From the NCBI GenBank assembly GCA_947589365.1, contig CANQAJ010000004.1, forward strand, positions 1 to 51,264: a stretch of 51,264 nt of DNA, in the 5' to 3' direction. The notes below the pieces were generated by a model. That model was not told the origin of the DNA. It ran no database searches and worked only from the letters and a program-made list of their open reading frames with translations. The stretch comes from an uncultured Clostridia bacterium (GTDB lineage: Bacteria > Bacillota > Clostridia > Oscillospirales > Acutalibacteraceae). This document shows, piece by piece, positions 23,580 to 34,092 of this stretch. The position numbers were made by a program, and so were the translations under genes. Within the stretch, counting starts at the first letter, position 1; each line of letters begins with the position of its first letter.

Positions 23580-24864
23580 GGTTATGATACGGGAGTATGC
23601 ATTTTCCGAAGCCAAGCCTTGCCGCCTCCGATACACGCTGTGCGGCATGACTTACGGCACGTATCTCTCCCGTCAGACCTATTTCTCCGAAGGCAAGAAG
23701 ATTTTCCGGTATGATTATATCCTTAAGACTGCTGACGAGGGAAATTGCAACCGCAAGGTCAGTCGCAGGCTCATCCAGACGCAAACCGCCTATTACATTT
23801 ACATATGCGTCAAGACTTGAAAAATAATACCCGCAGCGTTTTTCCAATACAGCAAGCAGCATGGACATTCTGTTGTAATCAAAGCCCGTAGACATTCTGC
23901 GGGCATTTCCGTATCCCGAATTTGTGACAAGTCCCTGTATTTCGGCAAGTATAGGTCTGCTTCCCTCCATCGGGCAGGCTACACACGTTCCGCTGACGTT
24001 TTTAGGCCGCCCCGAAAGAAGCATAAGCGAGGGATTTTCCACCTCCGAAAGTCCGCTGTCACTCATTTGAAATACACCTATTTCGTTTGTTGAGCCGTAT
24101 CTGTTTTTGACCGCACGCAGTATACGATACGACATTTGCTTATCCCCCTCAAAATAAAGCACAGCGTCAACTATATGCTCCAGAACCTTGGGTCCTGCTA
24201 TTGCTCCGTCCTTGTTTACATGACCGACAACTATGCACGGTATATCAAGGGATTTTGAGGTACGCATAAGTATATTTGTACATTCCCTCACCTGAGTGAC
24301 ACTTCCGGGCGAAGAACTCAGTTCTCTGAAATTCATTGTCTGTATTGAATCCACCATGACAAGATCAGGCTTTTCCGCCTGAATATGCTCCGTTACATTT
24401 TCTATATTTGTTTCTGTGAGTATATAAAGATTTTCACAGTTTACTCCGAGCCTTGTTGCCCTCAGCTTTATCTGCCGTTTTGATTCCTCTCCGGAGATAT
24501 ACAGAATTTTAAGTATTTTCCCGAGATGTGCACATATCTGTAGGAGTATTGTTGATTTGCCTATACCGGGATCACCGCCGAGCAGTACAAGCGAACCCTT
24601 TACAATTCCTCCGCCAAGCACTCTGTCAAGTTCTTTTGAGCCTGTGTAATATCTTTCCTCATCCTCCGTACTTATTTCGGTTATAGGCAGTGCTTTTGAG
24701 GTTATTGCAGCCTTCGAGGCAACAGAACTTTTTCCCTTGAATACCTCCCTGACTTCCTCACTCATGGTATTCCATTCACCGCAGCCGGGGCATTTTCCGA
24801 ACCATTTGGCACTCTCATACCCGCATTCGGAGCATACATACATTGTTTTTATTTTATCCGCCAT
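23485..24864 (-). CDS. radA: DNA repair protein RadA
   Basis: 459 residues. N-terminal C4 zinc finger (C11, C14, C25, C28), RecA-like ATPase with Walker A GGDPGIGKST and the RadA-specific KNRYGS motif, and a C-terminal Lon-like domain. It drives branch migration in recombination. The ATG follows AGGAGGAAC; cwlD lies 36 nt upstream in the same direction. Confidence 0.97.
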   Translation of the reverse strand: MADKIKTMYVCSECGYESAKWFGKCPGCGEWNTMSEEVREVFKGKSSVASKAAITSKALPITEISTEDEERYYTGSKELDRVLGGGIVKGSLVLLGGDPGIGKSTILLQICAHLGKILKILYISGEESKRQIKLRATRLGVNCENLYILTETNIENVTEHIQAEKPDLVMVDSIQTMNFRELSSSPGSVTQVRECTNILMRTSKSLDIPCIVVGHVNKDGAIAGPKVLEHIVDAVLYFEGDKQMSYRILRAVKNRYGSTNEIGVFQMSDSGLSEVENPSLMLLSGRPKNVSGTCVACPMEGSRPILAEIQGLVTNSGYGNARRMSTGFDYNRMSMLLAVLEKRCGYYFSSLDAYVNVIGGLRLDEPATDLAVAISLVSSLKDIIIPENLLAFGEIGLTGEIRAVSHAAQRVSEAARLGFGKCILPYHNLRNIVLPKDVEIDLIGVRTIQDAVAALVRQR

Positions 24865-24900
24865 TTTGTTCCTCCTAAGAAAAAATACTTTATCCGCTGT

Positions 24901-25611
24901 TTATATGTTTTTTTCATAATCCAAAAATCCGCATAATATTGCAAAAGCCATTCGCTTCTGATATTCCTCCGTACAGAGCTTTTTTGCTTCCTCCTCATTC
25001 GAGAGAAATCCGCATTCCACAATAACTGCCGGAACCTCCGCTTTATCGAGCAGATATACCGAGCTGTCGGCTGCTTTAAGCTCTCTTTTGTTTTCAGGCT
25101 GCAAAAGTCCCGTAACGGAGCGTCGTATATTCTCGGCAAGCTTTATGCTGCGGTCGTTGTTTTTGGAATAAAATATCTGTGTACCGCTGTATTTGCTTTG
25201 TTCAAATTTGTTCTGATGTATGCTTATCAAAATATTGTTACTGCTGCCGTTCACTATATCCTTTCTGTTTCTCATATCGGAAACCTTTTTTTCACGTATG
25301 GTGGAAGCAGAACTGTCGTATATGGAAATATCCTCTTCCCTCGTCATAACAACAGTATATCCCGAAGCTGTAAGCATATCCTTAAGCTTAAGTGCAACAG
25401 CGAGGTTGATATCCTTTTCAAGCACTCCGTTTGCACTTGCCCCACCGTCCTCACCGCCATGACCGGCATCAACAACCACAACAGGTTTTGACCCGACCGA
25501 AGCTGTAACTGTTTCCGGTTCATCATTAACGGATACATAAAGTAACGCACCGAACAAAAAAATGCAAATCAATGCAGTAGAATAGTAAAAATAGACCTTA
25601 AGCTTTTCCAC
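24901..25611 (-). CDS. cwlD: N-acetylmuramoyl-L-alanine amidase (CwlD-like)
   Basis: 236 residues from GTG 25611, which follows GGGGTGAT. One N-terminal membrane helix, then an Amidase_3 domain with Zn ligands in VVDAGHGGEDGG (His), the Glu in LEKDINLAVA and SIHQNKF (His), and catalytic Glu in VIVECGFLSN. CwlD makes muramic-delta-lactam in spore cortex; the size and the single-domain layout with an anchor fit. A general cell-separation amidase is an alternative. Confidence 0.85.
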   Translation of the reverse strand: MEKLKVYFYYSTALICIFLFGALLYVSVNDEPETVTASVGSKPVVVVDAGHGGEDGGASANGVLEKDINLAVALKLKDMLTASGYTVVMTREEDISIYDSSASTIREKKVSDMRNRKDIVNGSSNNILISIHQNKFEQSKYSGTQIFYSKNNDRSIKLAENIRRSVTGLLQPENKRELKAADSSVYLLDKAEVPAVIVECGFLSNEEEAKKLCTEEYQKRMAFAILCGFLDYEKNI

Positions 25612-25758
25612 GTTATCACCCCATACAGTATATGACAACATCGGCTGATATAATACAGACCCGACTTACAATCAGTTAAGGTCAATATTTTATATATGTC
25701 ATCAACAACTTGCCGTATGGCAGAAACAGCTCAAACCGATATTCACATAATCAACAGA

Positions 25759-25844
25759 AGAACAGTCGGACGAACTGCTATGAAAGGAAAGATAATAATA
25801 ACAAAGTCCTTTCCCGTATAACATACAGTACACCTGACTGTTCA
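25759..25844. other. Long imperfect inverted repeat
   Basis: GAACAGTC...GACTGTTC ends with internal GAAAGGA/TCCTTTC pairing in the gap between cwlD and the coiled-coil gene. It could terminate the upstream minus-strand operon or be a structured RNA. Confidence 0.4.
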
Positions 25845-25862
25845 TATGTTTAATATAACACC

Positions 25863-26573
25863 CTATTCCTTTTTCTTTTCCGGCTCCGGATATTTTATAA
25901 CGGGTGCATTTCCCCGTACATCCATCGACACTTCGTTAAGAGGCAGGGAATTTTTTATATAGAAATTCTCCTTGATCTCCGTAAGCCTGTCGAGGTTCCT
26001 GCAAAGACGCAGATATATGTTTTCAAGCCTGTCATCGAGCGTTACCGTTCCGATTTTTATATCACGCCGCAGATATGTAAGATCTTCCCTGAAAAGCTGT
26101 ATTTCTCTCTCTATATCCTCAATAAGCATAATTGTATCCATTGCTTTTTCCTGTGCTTCGTCTATGACTCCATGAGCCCTGACCTCGGCTTTTAGTTTTA
26201 TTTTCACTATACTTTCCTGAAGCTCATCATACCTTTTAGCCTTTATAACAAGAGCGTCATACTGCTCCTGGAGCTGCCTTTTTTCGCTGAGACGGATATC
26301 AAGCTCTTTCTGATACGCTTCTATATCATTTTCACGCTGTCCGACAGCCTCCGCAAGCCGCATCTGTGTGTCCTGAAGGGATTTATACAGTGCGTTCCTT
26401 GCGGCAGTCATTTCGATAAGTGCAATACCCTTATCCGTTGCCTCAAGCTCGGCCTGTTCAAGCTTACGCTGTAAAAATTCAATCTGCTCCTCCGGAGTAA
26501 GCTTTGAATTTGTAATAACTGTATCATCCTCGGTCACTGTCATTTCTCTGTCGTTCACTTCTGTATCAGACAT
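25863..26573 (-). CDS. Coiled-coil protein, possibly DivIVA-like
   Basis: 236 residues, almost entirely helical and charged, with heptad-like spacing from about 25 to 215. The segment KAEVRAHGVIDEAQEKAM is similar in style to DivIVA/GpsB-type tails. No signal or membrane segment. It follows mutL in the same direction by 112 nt. Function not recognised. Confidence 0.6.
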   Translation of the reverse strand: MSDTEVNDREMTVTEDDTVITNSKLTPEEQIEFLQRKLEQAELEATDKGIALIEMTAARNALYKSLQDTQMRLAEAVGQRENDIEAYQKELDIRLSEKRQLQEQYDALVIKAKRYDELQESIVKIKLKAEVRAHGVIDEAQEKAMDTIMLIEDIEREIQLFREDLTYLRRDIKIGTVTLDDRLENIYLRLCRNLDRLTEIKENFYIKNSLPLNEVSMDVRGNAPVIKYPEPEKKKE

Positions 26574-26685
26574 ACGGCTGCCTCCTCAAAATAATCATAA
26601 TTCTATAATACCAAATTTCATATTGTAAATCAACATTTATATCAGTGATTTACCTGATAAAATTGTACAAAAATTTTCCTTATTC

Positions 26686-28677
26686 TTACTGTATTCTACC
26701 AAAGGATTTCTCTATTTCTCTTTTTGTCACAAAGAAATAAATCGGCCGTCCGTGCGGACAATACCTGACCTCCCGATTTTCTTCAAGTCTGCGTACAAGC
26801 TCGATAAGCTCCTCACGGCTGTTTATGTTTCCTGCCTTGACAGCAGCTCTGCAGGCGGTATTTGCATATATCCACTCCATTTTCTCGGATATTCTGAGTT
26901 TCTTATGTCTGCACAGATAATCGGCAATTTCGGAAAATGATTCCGTTATATCCTCATCCTGAAGCATAACCGGTGCGGAGCGTATAAGCACCGTTTTTCC
27001 CCCGAAACCGTCAACATCAAAGCCGGTTTCGGAAAGCATATCCTTGTTTTCAAGCACCGACTGACATTCCTCGGCATCGAGCGTTACGGATACAGGAGAA
27101 AGAAGAAACTGTGCATTTTTCCCCCTGTCCTCTCTTTTCAGCCTTTCATAAATAAGCCTTTCATGTGCCGCGTGCTTATCTATGAACATTAACCTGTCAC
27201 TGTCATATTCTAAAATTATATATGTATTAAATGCTTCACCTATATATTTTATCGCAGCAGGCATTTCATCATATTCCGTTTCTCTATCCGCAACAGGTGC
27301 TTCTTCCACTTTTTCCTCATCATTGCTGAAATTCAGTAAAATTTCCTCCGTATCCTCAGCCGGCTGCATTTCCGCAGTATCTTCATTTGTCATGCTGTCT
27401 TTTATATCAGGCTTACTCTCACTGTTATAATCATATACGAGCTCAGTTTTTTGCACGGCGGCATCCGCCGCTTCGGTATCTTTTTCATCCGTAAGAATTG
27501 CATAATCTATATCTCTGACCTTAGGAACGACTATTACGGGTTCGTCATCAATGTATTCCGGGGAATTCATATCCTGACGGACTTTTGAATAAAAATTAAG
27601 CTGAGCTGCCCTGTCTGTCGGCGGTATGAGAAGTGCGGGATTTTTAACACGTATCTCCTCTGCATTTTTTACGGCATTTCTTGTATCAAAGTTCATTATC
27701 GCATTTTTCACGGCATAATACACACCGTCAAAAACAGGTCGTTCATTTGTGAAACGGACCTCAAGCTTTGCCGGATGTACATTTACATCAAGCATTGAAC
27801 AATGCATACCCATCAGCAAAACACATGACGGATATTTTCCGACCATGATACTTCCCTTATATGCCTGTTCAAGTGCTGCCGCTGCGGTTTTTGAGCGTAC
27901 ATACCGACCGTTTATGTAGAACATCTGCATTGTACGGTTAGATTTAACAGACGATGCGGGCTTCGTTATAAAACCGCTGACTGTAATATTATTCCTGTTA
28001 TAGGACACGGGTATAAGACTTTCGTGAAAATCCTTTCCGAATACCTGAAATATTGCATTTTCAAGATTTCCGTCACCCTGAGTTTTCATAATTTTCTTTC
28101 CGTCGCGAATAAATGTGAAACATATTTCAGGGTGGGACAATGCCATCCTTTCGAGCAGAACGTAGATGGAGCTTCCCTCAGAGGCATCCTTTTTCAGAAA
28201 TTTCATCCTTGCGGGTACATTATAAAATATATCCCTGACGATTATTGTCGTACCCTGCGGACAGCCCGTTATATCAAAAGATTTTTCCTCTCCGCCCTCT
28301 ATAACATAGCGTGTTCCGTCCTGTTCCTTAATACTTTTGGTAATAACTTCGACTTTGGAAACCGCACATATTGATGCAAGTGCTTCCCCTCTAAATCCTA
28401 ATGTGGCTATGGCATCGAGATCGTCCTGTATTGATATTTTACTGGTTGCATGACGTAAAAAAGCATTTTTGATATCATCCCGTTCTATCCCTCCGCCGTC
28501 ATCGGTGACACGCATATAGGTAATTCCGCCTCTTTGTATCTCAACGGCAACGGATTTTGCCCCCGCATCTATACTGTTTTCGACAAGCTCTTTTATTACG
28601 GACGAGGGTCTTTCTATAACCTCACCCGCCGCGATAAGCTCGGCTATATGCTTAGGCAATACGTTTACTACTCCCAT
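26686..28677 (-). CDS. mutL: DNA mismatch repair protein MutL
   Basis: 663 residues. GHKL ATPase domain with ELVENSIDAGA, DDGGGI and GFRGEAL motifs; a variable acidic linker (about 370-460); C-terminal dimerisation/endonuclease domain with DKHAAHERLIYE and CPHGRPI, so nicking activity is expected as in non-methyl-directed bacteria. It lies 24 nt after mutS. Confidence 0.98.
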   Translation of the reverse strand: MGVVNVLPKHIAELIAAGEVIERPSSVIKELVENSIDAGAKSVAVEIQRGGITYMRVTDDGGGIERDDIKNAFLRHATSKISIQDDLDAIATLGFRGEALASICAVSKVEVITKSIKEQDGTRYVIEGGEEKSFDITGCPQGTTIIVRDIFYNVPARMKFLKKDASEGSSIYVLLERMALSHPEICFTFIRDGKKIMKTQGDGNLENAIFQVFGKDFHESLIPVSYNRNNITVSGFITKPASSVKSNRTMQMFYINGRYVRSKTAAAALEQAYKGSIMVGKYPSCVLLMGMHCSMLDVNVHPAKLEVRFTNERPVFDGVYYAVKNAIMNFDTRNAVKNAEEIRVKNPALLIPPTDRAAQLNFYSKVRQDMNSPEYIDDEPVIVVPKVRDIDYAILTDEKDTEAADAAVQKTELVYDYNSESKPDIKDSMTNEDTAEMQPAEDTEEILLNFSNDEEKVEEAPVADRETEYDEMPAAIKYIGEAFNTYIILEYDSDRLMFIDKHAAHERLIYERLKREDRGKNAQFLLSPVSVTLDAEECQSVLENKDMLSETGFDVDGFGGKTVLIRSAPVMLQDEDITESFSEIADYLCRHKKLRISEKMEWIYANTACRAAVKAGNINSREELIELVRRLEENREVRYCPHGRPIYFFVTKREIEKSFGRIQ

Positions 28678-28701
28678 TTTTCACACCCCGCCATACATTT
28701 T

Positions 28702-31323
28702 CTAATTCTTAAGCATTTTAACAAGCTCAAATAAGATATTCATCGACTCCATTGGTGTAAGAGTATTTATATCTATTTCCCTCAGACGTTTTTCTATCGG
28801 TGTGTCCTTCGGTGCGAATACCATCTGCATTTCTTCCTCCGGCTCCTCCGTTTTTTTCTTTGTCTGACGCTGCATTTTCCTGCTGCTTCTTTCAAGCTCC
28901 GCAAGTATCACCTTTGCTCTTTCAATAACACTGTCCGGCAATCCCGCAAGCTTTGCAACCTCAACTCCGTAGGACTCATCTGCCGCCCCAGGAATTATTC
29001 TTCTGAGAAATGTAATATCATCTCCGCGTTTTACAGCGGCTATGTTATAGTTTTTTACACCTTTAAGTTTATTTTCAAGAACCGTAAGCTCATGATAATG
29101 CGTAGCAAAGAGTGTTTTTGCACCTAATTTTTTTGTATCCGCAACATATTCAAGCACCGCCCTTGCTATGCTCATTCCGTCATAGGTTGAAGTACCCCTG
29201 CCTATTTCGTCAAGTATAAGCAAACTGTTTTTAGTAGCCTTTTTCATTATATAGGCTACCTCATTCATTTCTACCATAAATGTCGACTGTCCTGTTGAAA
29301 GATCATCCGATGCACCTATTCTTGTGAATACACTGTCTACAATGGATATATCCGCACTTTTTGCCGGCACAAACGACCCCATCTGCGTCATAAGAACGAT
29401 AAGTGCCGTCTGACGCATATATGTAGATTTACCTGACATATTCGGACCTGTTATTATTGCTACTCTTTCATCATTCGGATTAAGGTTTGTATCATTTGGA
29501 ACAAATCTCATATCGCTGACAAGTTTTTCCACAACCGGATGCCTGCCCTCGGTTATATGTATCGTTCCGTTATTGTTAAGTGTCGGACAGCAATAGTCAT
29601 TATCGAATGCCGCCTGTGCAAACGAAGCCATTACATCAAGCACTGCCACAGCCGCTGCGGAGGAAGAAATTCTGTCCACCGCCGCCGCCGTTGTATTTCT
29701 TACCTTTTCAAATATCGCATATTCAAGCTCATTTGATCTGTCCTTTGCACCGAGTATTCTTCTTTCAAGGTTTTTAAGCTCCTCGGTTATGTATCTCTCG
29801 CCGCCTGTAAGTGTCTGCTTTCTGATATATTCCTTCGGAACAAGATCCTTATAGGAATTTGATACTTCAATATAATAACCGAATACCCTGTTATAGCCTA
29901 TCTTTAGTTTAGGTATTCCGGTTTTAGCACGCTCCTCGGCTTCGATTTTAGCCATAAGGTCTGTTCCGCCCTTCATATCCGTACGCAGACTGTCAAGCTC
30001 CTCCGAACAGCCTTCTCGTATCATTCCACCCTCACGCACCGAAAACGGCGGTTCATCCTCAATGGTCTTATCTATAAGCTCCACTATTTCATTAAGCAGA
30101 TCAATACTGCCATGCATTTCTTTAAGCAGTCCGCTCTTTGCTCCGGCTATACTTCCCTTTATTCCGGGAAGTCTTTTTAACGCTCCGCAAAGAGAACGCA
30201 ATTCCCTTGCGTTTGCCGAACCGTAAACCACCCTTGTTATAACACGCTGTATATCAAACATTCCTACAAGTGCTTCACGCAGATTCATTCTCATCTGAAC
30301 ATTGTCGTAAAGCTCGGACACCGCATTCTGCCTTTTCATTATTGCACCGATGTTTGCAAGCGGCTTTTCGATATAGCTTTTGATAAGCCTTTTTCCCATT
30401 GAGGTTTTTGTTCTGTCGAGTACGGCAAGCAGGGATGCCGATTTATTTTTACTGTTAAGCGGCTCTGTAAGTTCAAGATTACGCCTTGTATTATAATCAA
30501 GATGGACGTATTGCTCCTCGCTGTAAAGCTCGATTTTATTTATACGCTCCAGACCGCCCTTTTGTGTTTTTACAAGATAGGTTATAAGGGCACCGACGGC
30601 CGAAACAGTCTGCGGCATATCCGTAAGCCCGATACTGTCAATGCTTTTTCCCTCAAACCGGGCTTTTATTGTTTCTTCGGCGTCCGCATATGAGAAAGCC
30701 TCGTCATCAAGCATATTGACACAGGCTGAAAGCTTATCCTTTATAAAGGCGGCAAGTGTTTTGAAACGAATTGTTTCGCCGCCTATCAGAAGTTCTCTCG
30801 GCGAATATTTAAGAAGCTCATCCTTAACGGCACTTTCAATATCATCAGTATCAATAAGCGTTGCATATAATTCTCCTGTCGAAATATCGCAAAAGGCTAT
30901 ACCTGTCTTATTCTTCTGTGTATAAACGGAGCATATAAAATTATTGCTCCCCTCATCAAGCATACTCTGCTCCATTACGGTACCGGGGGTTATCACTCTT
31001 ATAACCTCTCGCTTTACAAGCTTTTTCGTTTTTGAGGGATCCTCCGTCTGCTCACATATTGCTACCTTATATCCCTTTGCAATAAGTCTTGCCGCATAGG
31101 TTTCATAGCTGTGGAAAGGAACACCGCACATCGGGGCACGTTCCTCAAGTCCGCAGTCCTTTCCCGTAAGCGTCAGTTCAAGCTCCTGTTGTGCGGTTTT
31201 TGCATCATCAAAGAACATTTCGTAAAAATCTCCCACACGATAGAAGAGTATACAGTCCTTATAATTTTCCTTTATTTCAAGATATTGCTTCATCATAGGA
31301 GAAATTTCAGCCAATTCATTCAC
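28702..31323 (-). CDS. mutS: DNA mismatch repair protein MutS
   Basis: 873 residues, the normal length. The N-terminal mismatch-binding motif FYRVGDFYEMF is present, as are Walker A TGPNMSGKST (about 625), Walker B LLILDEIGRGTST and the FATHYHEL motif. ATG 31323 follows AAGGCGGTGA. First gene of the mutS-mutL pair. Confidence 0.98.
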   Translation of the reverse strand: MNELAEISPMMKQYLEIKENYKDCILFYRVGDFYEMFFDDAKTAQQELELTLTGKDCGLEERAPMCGVPFHSYETYAARLIAKGYKVAICEQTEDPSKTKKLVKREVIRVITPGTVMEQSMLDEGSNNFICSVYTQKNKTGIAFCDISTGELYATLIDTDDIESAVKDELLKYSPRELLIGGETIRFKTLAAFIKDKLSACVNMLDDEAFSYADAEETIKARFEGKSIDSIGLTDMPQTVSAVGALITYLVKTQKGGLERINKIELYSEEQYVHLDYNTRRNLELTEPLNSKNKSASLLAVLDRTKTSMGKRLIKSYIEKPLANIGAIMKRQNAVSELYDNVQMRMNLREALVGMFDIQRVITRVVYGSANARELRSLCGALKRLPGIKGSIAGAKSGLLKEMHGSIDLLNEIVELIDKTIEDEPPFSVREGGMIREGCSEELDSLRTDMKGGTDLMAKIEAEERAKTGIPKLKIGYNRVFGYYIEVSNSYKDLVPKEYIRKQTLTGGERYITEELKNLERRILGAKDRSNELEYAIFEKVRNTTAAAVDRISSSAAAVAVLDVMASFAQAAFDNDYCCPTLNNNGTIHITEGRHPVVEKLVSDMRFVPNDTNLNPNDERVAIITGPNMSGKSTYMRQTALIVLMTQMGSFVPAKSADISIVDSVFTRIGASDDLSTGQSTFMVEMNEVAYIMKKATKNSLLILDEIGRGTSTYDGMSIARAVLEYVADTKKLGAKTLFATHYHELTVLENKLKGVKNYNIAAVKRGDDITFLRRIIPGAADESYGVEVAKLAGLPDSVIERAKVILAELERSSRKMQRQTKKKTEEPEEEMQMVFAPKDTPIEKRLREIDINTLTPMESMNILFELVKMLKN

Positions 31324-31391
31324 CGCCTTAAATTTATATTCATATGTCGGTCATAAGCCCTCATCCGCGTTAATCCTACCCTGTTATTTTA

Positions 31392-31811
31392 TCAGCCGCA
31401 GCCTCCGCACGTTGCACAGCTGCCGCTGCATGACGGCGTATAATCCGCCGTATCGGGATCCTCTCCTTCGGAGGATTTCTGTATTATTGCGGAAATTCTG
31501 TTCATTATTACGTCAAAATCGTCTTTAGCCTTATTATAATTTATCATGCGTTCATTGGACATTATTTCGGCATAAACCTTTCTCATATCCTCACCAAGCT
31601 TTCTTGCGGCATCAGGGTCACGCTCGTCATCGGGCTTTGCCGTCATTTCCGACATCTCGGCACGGATAGCACTGAACCTTGTTATAAGCTTTTGCAGCTC
31701 CTTATCCTCATCCGCAGCCTGTCTTGCCATATTGAATTTTATATAGGCATCCTCTTTTTGCATCTGTCTGCCCAGTTCTCTTGCAATTTCAATAATATCT
31801 CTATTTTCCAT
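31392..31811 (-). CDS. YlbF/YmcA family protein with Cys-rich tail
   Basis: 139 residues. Helical Com_YlbF-type domain (about 1-115). The C-terminus ends CSGSCATCGGCG, four Cys that could bind metal or an Fe-S cluster. In B. subtilis YlbF, YmcA and YaaT form an Fe-S complex controlling RNase Y processing and sporulation/biofilm. It sits 68 nt upstream of mutS. Confidence 0.8.
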   Translation of the reverse strand: MENRDIIEIARELGRQMQKEDAYIKFNMARQAADEDKELQKLITRFSAIRAEMSEMTAKPDDERDPDAARKLGEDMRKVYAEIMSNERMINYNKAKDDFDVIMNRISAIIQKSSEGEDPDTADYTPSCSGSCATCGGCG

Positions 31812-31914
31812 AATAATCTCCTTTTTCCGATTAATTTTTCAATTTGATAATCAATATTATTTTATCAAATTCATAAGATATTGTCAAACCAATATGTGAT
31901 ATATTTATTCAAAT

Positions 31915-31946
31915 CAAAAAGACTGCTCCCATTCCGGAAACAGTCC
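31915..31946 (-). terminator. Terminator upstream of the YlbF-family gene
   Basis: Minus strand GACTGTTTCC-GGAAT-GGGAGCAGTC (two G-T wobbles) followed by TTTTTGATTTG. It ends transcripts from the 32405-32115 gene. Confidence 0.65.
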
Positions 31947-31973
31947 TAATCCTGATATAGTATTTTGTAAATA

Positions 31974-32082
31974 TCATAAAATATTCCATTTTTCATCTGC
32001 TTTTCTCGGTTCAAAATAACCTTTTATACAATTCGGATTTCTTATGCACAGTTGTATATGCGTCTGCTCCTTTATTGTTCCT
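31974..32082 (-). pseudogene. Possible coding remnant
   Basis: An open frame without a start codon reads IQLCIRNPNCIKGYFEPRKA and then ends. It looks like the zinc-knuckle C-terminus of a lost gene, but is only about 35 codons. The 31812-32114 gap holds nothing else apart from the terminator. Confidence 0.25.
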
Positions 32083-32114
32083 TAAGGCGGGCGACATGAT
32101 AGCTATTAACCAAG

Positions 32115-32405
32115 TCAAGGCATAACCCCACTGTCCGTGCCATATCTGTAAAACTCGGATATTTCTCCGTCATCATTCATAATACCTATTCTTTTTAATT
32201 TCTCAATTATTTTTTGCCGCTCACTTTCCTGTTCTTCCGGCGACAGATTTTTAAGATTTTTCAAATATAACAAACGTTCCTTTTGGTAATTGCTATAGTC
32301 CCTGTTCTCACTTTCTTCCTGCTCTATTATCTGCCGAATAATTGTAGGCATAAAATCACCCGCTTTTTTGTCATTATTATAGTATTGCCCCTTGTCTGAT
32401 TCCAT
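32115..32405 (-). CDS. Small hypothetical protein
   Basis: 96 residues from ATG 32405 (AAAAGGTGAT upstream; the longer frame is unlikely). Charged and helical (IIEQEESENRDYSNYQKERL), with a C-terminal LKRIGIMNDDGEISEFYR segment. Family not recognised. Confidence 0.6.
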   Translation of the reverse strand: MESDKGQYYNNDKKAGDFMPTIIRQIIEQEESENRDYSNYQKERLLYLKNLKNLSPEEQESERQKIIEKLKRIGIMNDDGEISEFYRYGTDSGVMP

Positions 32406-32593
32406 TGTATCACCTTTTTTAATAAAATACAACTGTTTTGTCGAATTATGTATGTACTCCAAACACACATAATGTCCGGTAAATATATGATAACAAAAAA
32501 TAAACGATAACCGAGCAGAAAATTGTAACAAAATTTAATCATTATTTCATCCTTTTACTTTTTGATAAATCACATATTTCCGAATAATTTTAA

Positions 32594-34000
32594 TCAGACA
32601 ATTTTTCCCCTGAGTATCCAGTTCCTTGCCTCGGTTATTTCGGCATATTGGAATGTCCCGATAAGCTCTGTCGGTGCATTAAGCTCAACGACTATATTAT
32701 TCTGTGTCCGGGCATTGAGTACTCCCTCTCTTGCCTGCTCCTCCACAAGCACACGATAGGTTTTTCCTACCATCCCGGCACATCTCTCGGCGGCAATTCC
32801 CTCCTGAAGCTTCAGAAGCTCCGCCATTCTCTTTGCCTTTTCCTCATGCGTATAGGGATCGTCCAGCTTTGCGGCAGGTGTACCGACACGGGGTGAATAA
32901 ATAAAAGTAAACAATGACGTAAACTTAACCTCTCTTATAAGGTCAAGGGTTTCCTGAAATTCCTCATAGGTTTCTCCCGGGAATCCCACAATAACATCAC
33001 TTGTAAGCGATAAATCGGGAATTTTTCTTTTGGCATAATTTACAATTTCAAGGTATTTTTCCCTTGTGTAGCGGCGGTTCATTTTATCAAGCACCCTGTT
33101 GCTTCCGCACTGAAAAGGAAGATGCAGATGATTGCATATCTTATCATTTTCCGCAATCACATCAATAAGCTTTTCGGATGCATCCTTTGGGTGTGATGTC
33201 ATAAAACGCACCCAAAAATCTCCGTCAATATTTGCAACATCATTCAGCAGTGCCGCAAAATCGGTTTTCTCATCCAGTCCCTTTCCGTAGGAATTTACAT
33301 TCTGCCCGAGCAGAGTTATTTCCTTATAACCTGCCTTTACCATAGCTTCCGCTTCTCCAATAATCGCAGACGGACGTCGGCTCCTTTCCCGACCCCTTAC
33401 ATACGGAACAATACAGTAAGAACAGAAATTGTCGCATCCGTACATAACAGGGAGCCAACCCTTAAAGCTTCCGTCCCTATGAACCGGAAGTCCCTCATAT
33501 ATTTTCCCGTCATCATTTCCTCTTTCAACAAGCCTTTTTCCGCTTGTAACAGCGTTATATACCAATTCCGGAAATTTATGTATAACATGAGTCCCGAAAA
33601 CAAGACCTACATACGGAAAGCTTTTATATATCCTGTCCGCAATATGCTCCTGCTCCATCATGCAGCCGCAAAGACCTATAAGCAAGGACGGCTTTTCCCT
33701 TTTCAGTGCCTTAAGTGCACCGACATTTCCGAATACCCTGTCCTCAGCGTGTTCACGCACGGCACAAGTGTTGAATATTATTATATCCGCTTTTTCAGGC
33801 TCCTCCGTTATAATACAACCCATTTCTTCAAGCATACCCTTAATTTTTTCGCTGTCCGAAACATTCTGCTGACAGCCGTACGTACGCACATATCCGTATG
33901 GCTGCTTATTTCCTGCCCTCATATAAAGAAGATCCTTTAAAAGTTCGATGTATTGATCCTGTACATCAGACCTTTTCTCCGTTATATTAATACTGCTCAC
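32594..34000 (-). CDS. miaB: tRNA methylthiotransferase MiaB
   Basis: 468 residues. Radical-SAM enzyme adding the 2-methylthio group to i6A37. N-terminal UPF0004 domain with cluster Cys (YGCQQNVSDSE, GLCGCMM), radical-SAM CDNFCSYC and a C-terminal TRAM domain. The GTG start at 34000 is set by GGAGGT 6 nt upstream. It follows yunB. Confidence 0.97.
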   Translation of the reverse strand: MSSINITEKRSDVQDQYIELLKDLLYMRAGNKQPYGYVRTYGCQQNVSDSEKIKGMLEEMGCIITEEPEKADIIIFNTCAVREHAEDRVFGNVGALKALKREKPSLLIGLCGCMMEQEHIADRIYKSFPYVGLVFGTHVIHKFPELVYNAVTSGKRLVERGNDDGKIYEGLPVHRDGSFKGWLPVMYGCDNFCSYCIVPYVRGRERSRRPSAIIGEAEAMVKAGYKEITLLGQNVNSYGKGLDEKTDFAALLNDVANIDGDFWVRFMTSHPKDASEKLIDVIAENDKICNHLHLPFQCGSNRVLDKMNRRYTREKYLEIVNYAKRKIPDLSLTSDVIVGFPGETYEEFQETLDLIREVKFTSLFTFIYSPRVGTPAAKLDDPYTHEEKAKRMAELLKLQEGIAAERCAGMVGKTYRVLVEEQAREGVLNARTQNNIVVELNAPTELIGTFQYAEITEARNWILRGKIV

Positions 34001-34092
34001 GTTTTTACCTCCGGGTTAAAAATACATAATGATTTATACAAGCCTATAATAACATATTTTGCACAGTCATTCAAGCAATATTGACGGCAAAT

